From: a virus
IMG/VR virus record: IMGVR_UViG_3300030012_002724
Coordinates: 1 to 26,397 of that record
Reading direction: 5' to 3' (one strand)
Length of the DNA: 26,397 nt
Shown here: piece after piece, positions 1 to 8,645 of the stretch
Layout: each line of letters opens with the position of its first letter
Numbering within the stretch: the stretch's first letter is position 1
Program-made: the position numbers and the translations under genes
The notes under the pieces: generated by a model
What the model was told of the DNA's origin: nothing
What the model saw: the letters and a program-made list of their open reading frames with translations, nothing else
Database searches by the model: none

Positions 1-766
1 TTCTGCATTCCATCATTCAAGTAACTATTATAACTAAATCTAAAGTTATCTGGTGTAAAAGCTGGTTTGCTAAATTGCGAAGTGGCAGAATACTCTCCGT
101 TTTCATATTTATATCTATATGCAAAAGATACAATTCTTTCTTGTAAAAAATCATCAGTTTGACCTACAACAGTAAGAGTAGAAATAGTAGGTGCAGAACT
201 CGGTGGAGCTTTAATTACTAAAAGTTCTCTCGAAGAAATACCATCTAAATAATTAATGTTTGGGTCACTGTAAGATTTGTTTATATCTATAAAACGTGGT
301 GGATTTAGGTTGTCTGTAAAAAATATCAAATTATCTATTAAGTCTACACCTGTAATTAAATAATATGGACTAAAATTTAAAGTAGTATTTAAATCACCAC
401 CGTCATTTATACTTATAACATGATAATTAGTTGTAGCTTTTATAGTGTTGTAAGAAACAATTAAATCTAGTTTACTTGTAGCGCCTAATGTAAAAGATGG
501 GTCATGAATAAACCAATATATAGTTTCATTAGCGCCATCTTCTATAGCTCCTATACACCTAGCATTATTACTTAAACTAGCTCCATTATATTGAATAGTA
601 GTAAGAAGCGTGTTTCCTTTAGAGTTTTCAACAGAACCTATCTCCGTGTCTTCTGTAGAACCCAGTCTAACATTAAGAGCATCTACATATTCGCCATTTG
701 GCAAAAGCCTTTCATCAAGGGCTTTATTCATACGGCCACGAATAAAATTTCTTTGAATGTTTGCCA
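1..766 (-). CDS. Muzzle / tail stabilisation-like virion protein (N-terminal part; runs off the left edge)
   Basis: Open frame from an ATG at 766 to the left edge, about 255 codons, no stop, so the C-terminus lies outside. The protein opens MANIQRNFIRGRMNKALDER and continues LLPNGEYVDALNVRLGSTED, a start I associate with the large stabilisation/muzzle protein of crAss-like and other Bacteroidota podoviruses, which sits at the tip of the short tail and has P22 gp10-like beta-propeller features. The visible rest is beta-rich (repeated YWFIHD, LIVSYNT, FFTDNLNPPRFIDI strands), as expected of a propeller. It starts 3 bases after the stop of the ring-like protein gene and has no promoter of its own. 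Assignment is from memory of the family; the order ring then muzzle supports it. Confidence 0.7.
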
Positions 767-768
767 TT

Positions 769-1698
769 TTATTTAATCCACTTATTCTCTCCTCGTATAT
801 TCATAATTAATCTACTAGGGTGAATATTGCTCATTCTTATTTTTGCATTTCTTAACAATGCGCTTTTTGTTTTTTTTGCTCTAGTAACAATATATTCTTG
901 TACATTAAACTTATTGCTTAAAATAGCATAGTTTATGTAAGCATATATGTAATCTTCAAACAATTTATTTACTTGTATTTGAGAGTCATCTCCACCTTCC
1001 ATACCGTCTGAAATATATTCTAATATACAATTTTCGTTCACCATTGTGGAATCAAAATTAATAACACCTGCTTTTTTATCTATTCTAAATGTAGGATTTA
1101 TGTTGGCAGTTTCTGTATTTAATCCATACCTAGCTCCGATTTGGTAATCAGCATAAAAATTAGCTCTGGTATCTAAAGGAACATCATCATTATCGTTATC
1201 TTTATTTAAATATATACTTTTTTGTTGCCCATTTTTTCTCTGTGTATCTAAAGTTGACTCATCTACAGTAGCATCATTATCAGTAAAATTAGGTATACCA
1301 GTGTTTGGAAAATTAGAATTGGGTTGTGAATAAGATAAAGCAGAGTTAACTTGTATATTTTCAACCATAGGCCTGATAAAACCATCTTTATATAAAGATA
1401 ATTTTACCCAATTAACATAGTCTGACGGTAAGATAAATATCAAGTCATCATACACTGTCAACTCTAAAGCTTTTATTTCTTTAAAAGCATCGTAATTTAA
1501 TTCTTGTATACCTCTTTTAGCATGAAACAATATTTTATATCTTTCTTCATTATTTACTAAAGAGTGATTTCCTGAATACATTAATAAATAATTATTTATA
1601 ATATCTTCTAAACTAACATATTGATACGAACCCCAATTTTTATTTGTTGGTGTTACGTTATCATTTGTGTAATATTTTTTTTGATTTATATAACTCAT
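769..1698 (-). CDS. Ring / head-tail connector protein, crAss-like type
   Basis: 309 residues. The N-terminal third holds YVSLEDIINNYLLMYSG, then YKILFHAKRGIQELNYDAFK and a strand ending ILPSDYVNWVKLSLY. This helical-then-strand arrangement is the one I recognise in crAss-like phage ring (tail tubular A-like) proteins that join the portal to the tail. The middle (about 125-185) is Asn/Asp-rich and low complexity; the C-terminal helices contain KNKFNV-like basic stretches. The gene lies 1 base from the end of the upstream connector gene and 3 bases from the muzzle-like gene, so the three form one transcription unit. No membrane segment or signal peptide. Function as a neck ring is inferred from similarity and position. 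Confidence 0.65.
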   Translation of the reverse strand: MSYINQKKYYTNDNVTPTNKNWGSYQYVSLEDIINNYLLMYSGNHSLVNNEERYKILFHAKRGIQELNYDAFKEIKALELTVYDDLIFILPSDYVNWVKLSLYKDGFIRPMVENIQVNSALSYSQPNSNFPNTGIPNFTDNDATVDESTLDTQRKNGQQKSIYLNKDNDNDDVPLDTRANFYADYQIGARYGLNTETANINPTFRIDKKAGVINFDSTMVNENCILEYISDGMEGGDDSQIQVNKLFEDYIYAYINYAILSNKFNVQEYIVTRAKKTKSALLRNAKIRMSNIHPSRLIMNIRGENKWIK

Positions 1699-1699
1699 A

Positions 1700-2662
1700 T
1701 TATTTGTCTTCAGATTGTTCTTGTTTTTCTATAACTTGCCCAAATTGTACAGCTTGTATTTCTCTTATAGACGCACCTGCGTACTGAAGTATCCTTGACA
1801 CTAAATTATTAACATCATCTTCTGGTAACTCAAAATCTTGATAATCTGGTTGTGATTGGTCAAATATAGGCTCTCCTCCAGTAAGTGAAACATATGTCCA
1901 TTTTGGGTCTTTTGGGTATCTCACATACTGACAAACAACTCTACCTGTGTCTTGTATAGTGTCTGGATACAATGCTATTAAATTTCCTTCTAAAGTATAA
2001 GCTGGAAACGTTACATTTGGAGTTGTAAGTAATGATTTATTTAACATTGTAATTTTGGTATGAGATACCTGCTCTGCTTCATTTGTTAAATCATTTTTTT
2101 TATAGATAGAATATTGTAAACTGGTTGTTGTTAATTGCGATGAGTTTAATGTAAGTTGTGTTTCACTATCCACACTTAAAACTACAAAATTCGATACAAC
2201 ATTATTACTTATTATAATTGAAACAACATCTCCTTCAGCTACACCTTTTGTAATAAAAGTTTGGCTAGAATCAATAAGAGCTGTATTACCACCCCCAGTT
2301 GCAGATGTTATACCTGATGTTACAGTTTTTTTGTAAATCAAAATTTTATTTAAAAGATAATAATCTGAACCTGTTGTTGAAGAAGTGGGTACAATATAAT
2401 TATTTAAACTGCTTCGTGATAAACTTGCTGTAACAGAAAAAAAATCTATAACCTCTTCTATGTTTTTTAGTATATCAGCATAACCTTCACCAGAAACTCT
2501 TGCGTTTTCTTTATTAACTTGACTATTGTAAGTTAAAAAATATTCATCAAAAATATCAAGTTGAGCCTGCTTTGCAAATAGATTAAAATCCGCAGGGGAT
2601 ATATAGCCATAATTATTTTTGTTTAGTATAGCTAAAACAGTATTTCTAACAGCATTAATCAT
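1700..2662 (-). CDS. Putative head-tail connector / neck protein
   Basis: 320 residues. The first 75 residues are helical (YISPADFNLFAKQAQLDIFD, then a region ending IEEVIDFFSV), followed by a Ser/Thr-rich beta region (about 110-190) with an insert resembling a small beta domain (ITSATGGGNTALID, VSIIISNNVVSN). The C-terminus is acidic and helical (ELPEDDVNNLVSRILQYAGA). This layout is common in uncultured marine Bacteroidota phage contigs beside ring and muzzle proteins, and I read it as a second neck component. It is the first gene after a terminator/promoter pair, so it heads the connector-ring-muzzle unit. No catalytic motif is seen. The exact role in the neck is not established from sequence. 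Confidence 0.5.
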   Translation of the reverse strand: MINAVRNTVLAILNKNNYGYISPADFNLFAKQAQLDIFDEYFLTYNSQVNKENARVSGEGYADILKNIEEVIDFFSVTASLSRSSLNNYIVPTSSTTGSDYYLLNKILIYKKTVTSGITSATGGGNTALIDSSQTFITKGVAEGDVVSIIISNNVVSNFVVLSVDSETQLTLNSSQLTTTSLQYSIYKKNDLTNEAEQVSHTKITMLNKSLLTTPNVTFPAYTLEGNLIALYPDTIQDTGRVVCQYVRYPKDPKWTYVSLTGGEPIFDQSQPDYQDFELPEDDVNNLVSRILQYAGASIREIQAVQFGQVIEKQEQSEDK

Positions 2663-2676
2663 CTATAAGTTTTTTA

Positions 2677-2684
2677 CAAAGATA
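2677..2684 (-). promoter_or_regulatory. Bacteroidota -7 box TATCTTTG
   Basis: Minus strand reads TATCTTTG, an exact TAnnTTTG match, 15 bases before the ATG at 2662 and directly after the terminator of the previous gene. It would drive the connector, ring and muzzle genes. No clear TTG -33 box was found. Confidence 0.65.
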
Positions 2685-2686
2685 CG

Positions 2687-2719
2687 TAAAAAAAAAGAGG
2701 TCATTAATTTTGACCTCTT
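2687..2719 (-). terminator. Rho-independent terminator after the 252-residue gene
   Basis: On the minus strand a 9-base stem AAGAGGTCA / TGACCTCTT with a short A/T loop is followed by a run of about ten T. It starts about 16 bases past the stop of the gene ending at 2735. It overlaps the upstream part of the next promoter, so the two units are punctuated within 60 bases. Confidence 0.8.
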
Positions 2720-2734
2720 ATTGAATAATGTTTT

Positions 2735-3493
2735 TTAAATATCCGATTCTAAAACTTTTTCTAGTAGTTTTAATGATTCTATACCATCATCACTTTGCAA
2801 ATAAGATGAGACTATAAATATTGCATCTTCTCCGTATGGAACAGTCAACATTTTAGTTTTATTGGTTTTCAAATTAAACCACACTTCCTTATTGTTTTTT
2901 CTGAATGATAGGAGTCCTTTATCAAAAAATAACTTTACTTGTGATTGAAGTTTTAACATAGGGTCATTAATCATCTTCATAAATTCAACTGGGTTGTTTC
3001 TAACAAAAACTAAAATATCTCTTCTTAATTCAGCAGTTGAAACTCTTGATGTATCAGCCCCTAGTAAAACACGTGCAATGTTTTCGACTTGCGTCACGTC
3101 TAGCTTTCTAGCTTCTATTAAAGCATCAACCTCACTGTTGAAATTTTCAACTTCTTTAGCTGCATCTTTTTCCTCGTTTACTTCAACGAATTTTCTGCCG
3201 TTTAGTGGGTGATAATATAAAAACTCTTGTAATATAGGATTATCTTTAGGAACTCTTAAAAACCCGTCTTCAAAAACAATAGGCTCCATGATTACATTTT
3301 CATCTTGCTCATCTTCAAAAATTGATTTTTGATTTCTTGAATATCGCATACTTCTATTAACACCTTTTTCTTCATCAAAATGAAGTAAAGGCATTCTTCG
3401 ACTATGTCTTGTGGGCAGCAAATAAGATAATGGTGCTGCGTCTCTGGTAAGCTTGTAGATTTTATCTACAAATACTTTTTTATTTTTTTTCAT
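2735..3493 (-). CDS. Conserved virion protein next to the major capsid gene, function unknown
   Basis: 252 residues, basic N-terminus (MKKNKKVFVDKIYKLTRDAA). Central part is helical and acidic (EVENFNSEVDALIEARKLDV followed by ENIARVLLGADTSRVSTAELR). The C-terminal half holds LRRDILVFVRNNPVEFMKMI, then short strands with basic residues (KEVWFNLKTNKTKMLTVPYG) and a final helix DDGIESLKLLEKVLES. I recall similar proteins in T4-like and other marine phages but not a proven role. It is transcribed alone, between the terminator after the capsid gene and its own terminator, which suggests a dose set separately from capsid. A head completion or internal head role is a guess from position. Confidence 0.5.
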   Translation of the reverse strand: MKKNKKVFVDKIYKLTRDAAPLSYLLPTRHSRRMPLLHFDEEKGVNRSMRYSRNQKSIFEDEQDENVIMEPIVFEDGFLRVPKDNPILQEFLYYHPLNGRKFVEVNEEKDAAKEVENFNSEVDALIEARKLDVTQVENIARVLLGADTSRVSTAELRRDILVFVRNNPVEFMKMINDPMLKLQSQVKLFFDKGLLSFRKNNKEVWFNLKTNKTKMLTVPYGEDAIFIVSSYLQSDDGIESLKLLEKVLESDI

Positions 3494-3508
3494 TAGATTA
3501 AATTTTAT

Positions 3509-3516
3509 TAAAGTTA
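3509..3516 (-). promoter_or_regulatory. Promoter -7 box variant TAACTTTA
   Basis: Minus strand TAACTTTA, one base off TAnnTTTG, 16 bases before the ATG at 3493 and immediately after the capsid terminator. The leader that follows (AAAATTTAATCTAATG) is shared with the leader of the scaffold-like gene at 6158, which supports it being a real promoter. Confidence 0.5.
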
Positions 3517-3543
3517 AAAAAGGGAGGTTTTTACACCTCCCTT
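3515..3543 (-). terminator. Rho-independent terminator after the major capsid gene
   Basis: Minus strand stem AGGGAGG... / ...CCTCCCT (core GGGAGG/CCTCCC, loop TGTAAAAA) followed by a T run. It lies about 12 bases beyond the capsid stop at 3555. Confidence 0.8.
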
Positions 3544-3554
3544 ATTAAATATTA

Positions 3555-4976
3555 CTACTCTTGGAATAAAAAGAAGTTGTTAGCACCCATGGTACAAACA
3601 GCTCTTTCAGACAAAAAGTTGACCTCCATTGCATCTAAATCAGAAGTTGCAGCACCGCCAGCAGAACCTGTAATCCAAGTTTTGTAACGTCTGTCTTCAG
3701 TTTCAGAAGCTCTGTATCTTACATGTAAGAATGGTCTCTTAGCATTTTTACCCAAAATTTGGTCATACACAGTAGTTGAGCCAGCTGGCACAAGAAGACC
3801 ATTTATTCTTCCTGAGTTTGCACCAGTTGGTAAACCTCCACGCATAGATGGGTCATTTAAATATTTCCAGTCAGACTTATAAAAATCATAACCTCTTCTA
3901 AACCCAGTAAAACCTAAATTTAATGCCATATCCTTATCGTTATCAAATAGTCCATAAGATGTACCACCAGCTCCGTAAGAGTTTTGTGCAGCTAACATAT
4001 CATCTATATCAAAACTAAAGTCTCTATCAACGAAAATTACATTCTCTTCAATACTACCTTGTTTATCAAGTCTTGATATCACAGCATCAAAATCTGCTAA
4101 CGCAGTTGGGTTTCCACCACCCCAGACATTTCCTCTATTTTCTACAACATAGAATATACCTTCAGAACCTTTGTTTCCAACGTCTCCAGTAACAGCTATT
4201 GCACCAGAATTTGCTTCTGCTGGTACAGCTTCTATCATTGCAGTTTCAAGATAATCATCAAATCTAAGTCTTGTTTCATGCTCAGACTTCAAATACCATA
4301 GGTATCCTGTTGCACCATTTTCAGTTGTAACTTCTATCCAACCTATTTGTGCCATATCAGAACCACTAACAGCATATTTATCTTTTATAATGATTGGTGA
4401 ATTAGAAAAGATATTGTCATCAGCTTCAAGAGAACCTGACATTCCGTTTGCACCTTTTTTAAATTCAGAACCATAAATAAATACTGTTCTAGTTAATCCT
4501 GTTCCACCAACTTGTCCACCTGCTTCGTAGTATGCAACGTCAAATGTTCCATTTGCTGTGTCAACACTAGTAACTATTCCTTTGTTAGCACCAGAACCAG
4601 CATTATCAGTTATCATTACAGTTTGTCCGACTCTGATAGCTATACTTCCTGAACCTGGCACTAAAGTGTCATTTACAGTAATAGTAGCAGTGTCAGCAGC
4701 TGCATTAGCACCTGATGCACAGTTAGTGTATTTTACATGTAGTCTTCCTTGCTCTGCCCATTTTATAAGGTCAGAGTTAGATGGCATTTCTGCCCCTACC
4801 ATTCTTAAAAAACCAGCAATAGTTCTATTGCCGTATCTTTCGAACTCTTTTTCAAAAGTATCTGGAAGATACTGATTTAAAAAGTCGAAATTTGTTATAT
4901 AGTTTGAAACCAACGGAACTTGTTCCGCACTTGGTTGTAAAGCAAACCCTGGGGTTGCTTGAACTGCTCCAGCCAT
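3555..4976 (-). CDS. Major capsid protein (HK97-fold type)
   Basis: 473 residues. The start, with TPGFALQPSAEQVPLVSNYI and DFLNQYLPDTFEKEFERYGN, then TIAGFLRMVGAEMPSNSDLI, matches what I know of major capsid proteins of marine Bacteroidota phages related to the crAss-like group. Residues about 86-168 form a Gly/Thr/Ala-rich beta segment (TATITVNDTLVPGSG, IRVGQTVMITDN) that looks like an inserted surface domain. The rest has the long beta-rich body with a P-loop-like C-terminal part (RPFLHVRYRASETEDRRYKT). Gene order terminase, portal, scaffold-like, capsid supports the call. It follows the scaffold-like gene by 12 bases without a promoter and is closed by a strong terminator. Confidence 0.8.
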   Translation of the reverse strand: MAGAVQATPGFALQPSAEQVPLVSNYITNFDFLNQYLPDTFEKEFERYGNRTIAGFLRMVGAEMPSNSDLIKWAEQGRLHVKYTNCASGANAAADTATITVNDTLVPGSGSIAIRVGQTVMITDNAGSGANKGIVTSVDTANGTFDVAYYEAGGQVGGTGLTRTVFIYGSEFKKGANGMSGSLEADDNIFSNSPIIIKDKYAVSGSDMAQIGWIEVTTENGATGYLWYLKSEHETRLRFDDYLETAMIEAVPAEANSGAIAVTGDVGNKGSEGIFYVVENRGNVWGGGNPTALADFDAVISRLDKQGSIEENVIFVDRDFSFDIDDMLAAQNSYGAGGTSYGLFDNDKDMALNLGFTGFRRGYDFYKSDWKYLNDPSMRGGLPTGANSGRINGLLVPAGSTTVYDQILGKNAKRPFLHVRYRASETEDRRYKTWITGSAGGAATSDLDAMEVNFLSERAVCTMGANNFFLFQE

Positions 4977-4988
4977 AATTTATAATTT

Positions 4989-6158
4989 TTATTTTTTGTT
5001 AATACTTTTAATTTTTAGGCCTCTCCCCTGTGAAGAAGAAAGTGACCTGACTTGCAATCCTCCTTTATTAGTTACTTCAGGTGCTTTGCGTTCTGTCATA
5101 TTTATATTTTTAGTCTTACGCATTACATCTTCCGTAGCTTCAGATTTACCTTGTTCATAAAAAAACTTGGCAAATTTGTCAGGATTCATTGCTATTGATA
5201 AAGCCTTGTGATAATCTTTTGCATTTTTTAAAAACCCTTTATCATCTAAAAACTTGTTCATAAAGTTCATAGGTGTTGATTGGTTTTTTTTAATTACATC
5301 AGCTTCCCCTGGAGAATAAGTGATTTTTTTATCGTCAAGCACGAAATCAAAACCTTTGAAATCATTATCAAATATCTCGTTAGTTTTTTTTACAAACCAA
5401 CCACTTTTCAGCTCATCCTCTTTTTGTTGGGTTTTCACAGACTCTAAGTATTGCCTATACTCTATTAACTCTTCATTTGCAGCAGGATTATCAACTGAAC
5501 TTGACTCAAGTGGTTGTTTGTATTTTTCCTTTTGCTCATTAAAGTATTTTTTTGCTTTGGCAATAGTTCGTTTCTTTGATAGTTTTATTTTTCTAATAGC
5601 TGCTTCATCATCAATTTCAGAATCATAAGTATAATCCTCCATAAGAGAATTGATATCTTCATCATCCAAACCTTCACCTTCTGTAGCTTTTAGATAATTT
5701 CTAAGCAAAGAATTATCAGGCATGTCATCAAAATTTTGTTGTAAATGAACATAATCTTGAATACCTCTGCCTGTTTCTTGTTTGTATTTCAAGTAAGCGG
5801 CAACATCTTCAGGAAGAGGGTCTGCCTCTTTTCTTTCAGCTGTTAATTCATCAAGTGAATTTATTTGCTTACCATACCTTTTTTCAATAAATGAAAGAAC
5901 ATTTTTTTCATCTAACTCCTTTTCAGATTCTTCTGAAGGAGCTTGATTCTTTATTTCATTTTCAGTTGTATCTTCAACTGTATTTTTTTTCTCCTCAAAA
6001 TCTATTTGTTGTTGTGGAGATTCTGTTTCTTGCTTTGGAGTTTCCTCTACATTCTTTGCATCGGTTTCCTTTTGCTCATGTTTGTCTAACAACTCTTGTT
6101 CGACTTCTTGTGTTGATTTTTCACCTGGGGATTCAACTTCCCTTACTTTTAATTCCAT
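4989..6158 (-). CDS. Scaffold-like acidic coiled-coil head protein
   Basis: 389 residues, very rich in Glu, Lys, Gln and Asp. The first 90 residues are almost entirely charged (EVEQELLDKHEQKETDAKNV), and the middle is predicted helical with acidic clusters (GLDDEDINSLMEDYTYD). The C-terminal 30 residues become basic (GRGLKIKSINKK), a pattern seen in scaffolding proteins whose basic tail binds capsid. It lies between portal and major capsid genes, the usual scaffold position. No protease motif was seen, so it does not look like a fused protease-scaffold. It has its own promoter and precedes capsid by 12 bases, so the two are co-transcribed. Sequence recognition is weak; position and composition carry the call. 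Confidence 0.6.
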   Translation of the reverse strand: MELKVREVESPGEKSTQEVEQELLDKHEQKETDAKNVEETPKQETESPQQQIDFEEKKNTVEDTTENEIKNQAPSEESEKELDEKNVLSFIEKRYGKQINSLDELTAERKEADPLPEDVAAYLKYKQETGRGIQDYVHLQQNFDDMPDNSLLRNYLKATEGEGLDDEDINSLMEDYTYDSEIDDEAAIRKIKLSKKRTIAKAKKYFNEQKEKYKQPLESSSVDNPAANEELIEYRQYLESVKTQQKEDELKSGWFVKKTNEIFDNDFKGFDFVLDDKKITYSPGEADVIKKNQSTPMNFMNKFLDDKGFLKNAKDYHKALSIAMNPDKFAKFFYEQGKSEATEDVMRKTKNINMTERKAPEVTNKGGLQVRSLSSSQGRGLKIKSINKK

Positions 6159-6173
6159 TAGATTAAATTTTTA

Positions 6174-6181
6174 CAAAGTTA
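6174..6181 (-). promoter_or_regulatory. Bacteroidota -7 box TAACTTTG
   Basis: Minus strand TAACTTTG, exact TAnnTTTG match, 15 bases before the ATG at 6158. It follows the portal terminator and would drive the scaffold-like and capsid genes. Confidence 0.65.
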
Positions 6182-6182
6182 A

Positions 6183-6211
6183 ATAAAAAAACAATGCTCT
6201 TTTTAAGCATT
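6183..6211 (-). terminator. Terminator fused to the portal stop codon
   Basis: Minus strand stem AATGCT / AGCATT with loop TAAAAAG, then GTTTTTTT. The hairpin begins inside the portal TAA stop (6210-6212), so ribosomes ending the portal gene would cover its first arm. Confidence 0.6.
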
Positions 6212-8645
6212 ATCGAGGTTCAAATTCCGCTAAATCAAATCCATCTAAAGTGTCTTCATTGGATTCAAAATTTTGAGGTGGTAAATTATTTTTACGTTGA
6301 TTTATAAGTTGTGATTGTTGAGTGTTTTGTTGACTGATACGTTTTTTCTTTGCTTCTTCTCTAGAATCTTCTCTATTAGACAATGCTTGTTCACTTATGT
6401 TTCTTAATTGTAAATTGTAATTAAATTCTTGCTCCATCAATTGAGCTTTAAGTTGAGCTTCGGCTTGTTGTTTTTCTATTTCAAAAGCTATTTCTGCTTG
6501 TTTTACTTGTATTTTGCCTTGTGTTTCAGCCTGCATTTTTTGCATTGCAACTTGAGCAGCCATCTCTTGAGATTGGATTTGGTTTTGGCTAATCATTGCT
6601 TGTTTTTGTAATTCTTGCTGCTGGTCTTGCTCTTGTTTAGATTTGCGTTTTACCTTTAATAATTGGTTTGCAAGTTTTATATTTTTGATTTCACGTATAT
6701 CTATAGCATCTTCCAAATTTATATCTTGCTTCGATAATGCCATTTGAATATTTTGCTCCAACATAGCTTTTTGCTCTTCATCTGGAGCTAACTCTATAAA
6801 GACACCAAAATCATATATATAAAGTTCAGATATTTCACCTAATATACTAACATTAAATTTCCCAATTTTATTAATAAAATCTTCTTTAAAATCTGAATAT
6901 TCTAAGATGTCCGCAACTCTGTATGTTATTGCTTCTGAAAGCCCTCTGTATATATACAGACTTCCATCTAAAATATGTCTTGTTGCTGTATTAGAATTTA
7001 GAGCTGCTAATTTTTGAACTCCAACCAAAGACTCAGGAGAAGGTGTGCTTCCATCACGAGCTTCATTCAAACCTGTAACTGCACGTATCATATCTAAATA
7101 ATGGTTGTAATTAGCAATAAGCATTTGTGTTTTTGATGCTCCTGAATTAGAAGTTAGTTGCTGGATAGGAACTCTACCTTGGTTAAAATCTCCTTCTTGA
7201 GTATAACTTCTACCCACCACACTACCAGTTTGAAAATATAGTCTTAAAGCATCTTCTGGATTATATGCCGAACCTGTTCCTAAATCTACCTCATTAAGTC
7301 CATCAGCATCAATATATACCCCATCAGGAACAGTTCGGGCTATAACTTGTTGTAGTTTTAAATGTGTTATTTGTATCAAGTCAGCAAAAGGTATCATTCT
7401 TCTAACTAAAGATTCTATAACTCCTTTATACATTCTTGGTGCTACCGCTATGTAATTAGGTAATGCATGCTGAGAAGATGATTGAGGTCTTACCATATTT
7501 TTAGCAAGCTCCCATTTTAATATGATATTTGTACCCATAACCATAATACCCTCATACCAAACATCAATTGTTTTTTCTAATTTTTCAAACTTACCTTCTT
7601 CCATCATTTCTTTTGGTGGATTAAAAGTATCATCTTTTTCAATAACTCTTGAACCACCACCATCTAGCTTTCTTTTTTTATAAACCATTTTTTTAGTGGT
7701 TTTATAATTAAAGTACATTAAGGTGCAAGTGTCTCTGTAAAATATATCATTTTCGTAAAACTGTGCAACATTATAATAATTATACCAGCTTTGGCTATAT
7801 TTAGTTATTTCTTCTAAATCTGCATTGGTAAGTTTTGGGTCTATTTTTAAAAGTTCAACTACAGGTAAAGTTTTGATTTCACCCCAATAAAAACAATCTT
7901 TGAAATGTGGGTCTTCGGTATAGCTATAAACCACATTTGCTGGGTCAACATAAGATATTTTAACACCAGCGCCAGGTAAAAACTCATGTTTTGCAACCGA
8001 CATACCTAGAACTGTACTATCATAGTCTATTTGTTTTCTGATATCATCGTAATGATTTTCTTCAAAAACAGTATTGATTGCTTGCTCTTCTGCAATTTCA
8101 ATAGCTGGTTTGTAGTTTAAATTCATGTATAAATTTAATTCTTCATCGTTTTCTGGTAAATCATCAGGATTCATAGTAAAAGGATTGAAACCTGTTGTGT
8201 CTTGTACTACCGACAAAACATCTTTAGCGGCCATTTGACCTTCTACCATATCTTGATATTTACTTCTTTTTGATTGAGACAATGCATCTTGAGCAAAAGC
8301 TTTTACTTTAAACTCTCTATCTTGCATCCCGTTTACAACGATATCTACAAATTTTGGTAATATAGGAACTGGTGTCCAATCTAAATTTAAATAAGATAAA
8401 TCACCATCTACAGCTAACTCATTTTTATACTTAGCAATAGACTGTTCTCCTCTAGCATATAATCTTAAACGGTGAAAATCTCTCCATTGATTATAATACC
8501 TACAATTATTTCCATCTTTTTTAAACCATTCGTACTGAATAGCCTGCCCTATTTGAAGTCCAAACTCATCTGTAGCTTTTTCTGCATCAGAAACAAATTG
8601 ACTAGGGAAGCCAACAGATGATATATCTATAGTAACATCCTTCAT
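6210..8645 (-). CDS. Portal protein
   Basis: 811 residues, the size of portal proteins in crAss-like and related podoviruses. The N-terminal part has NLDWTPVPILPKFVDIVVNG and QDREFKVKAFAQDALSQSKR, then a helix-rich body with VDPANVVYSYTEDPHFKDCF. A clip/stem region around residues 440-560 includes DLIQITHLKLQQVIARTVPD and MIRAVTGLNEARDGSTP. From about residue 655 the chain is Gln/Glu/Lys-rich and coiled-coil (QEQDQQQELQKQAMISQNQI onward), which would form the helical barrel inside the head. It starts directly after the terminase stop, as is usual for portal genes. No promoter between the two; a terminator closes the unit. Confidence 0.8.
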   Translation of the reverse strand: MKDVTIDISSVGFPSQFVSDAEKATDEFGLQIGQAIQYEWFKKDGNNCRYYNQWRDFHRLRLYARGEQSIAKYKNELAVDGDLSYLNLDWTPVPILPKFVDIVVNGMQDREFKVKAFAQDALSQSKRSKYQDMVEGQMAAKDVLSVVQDTTGFNPFTMNPDDLPENDEELNLYMNLNYKPAIEIAEEQAINTVFEENHYDDIRKQIDYDSTVLGMSVAKHEFLPGAGVKISYVDPANVVYSYTEDPHFKDCFYWGEIKTLPVVELLKIDPKLTNADLEEITKYSQSWYNYYNVAQFYENDIFYRDTCTLMYFNYKTTKKMVYKKRKLDGGGSRVIEKDDTFNPPKEMMEEGKFEKLEKTIDVWYEGIMVMGTNIILKWELAKNMVRPQSSSQHALPNYIAVAPRMYKGVIESLVRRMIPFADLIQITHLKLQQVIARTVPDGVYIDADGLNEVDLGTGSAYNPEDALRLYFQTGSVVGRSYTQEGDFNQGRVPIQQLTSNSGASKTQMLIANYNHYLDMIRAVTGLNEARDGSTPSPESLVGVQKLAALNSNTATRHILDGSLYIYRGLSEAITYRVADILEYSDFKEDFINKIGKFNVSILGEISELYIYDFGVFIELAPDEEQKAMLEQNIQMALSKQDINLEDAIDIREIKNIKLANQLLKVKRKSKQEQDQQQELQKQAMISQNQIQSQEMAAQVAMQKMQAETQGKIQVKQAEIAFEIEKQQAEAQLKAQLMEQEFNYNLQLRNISEQALSNREDSREEAKKKRISQQNTQQSQLINQRKNNLPPQNFESNEDTLDGFDLAEFEPR

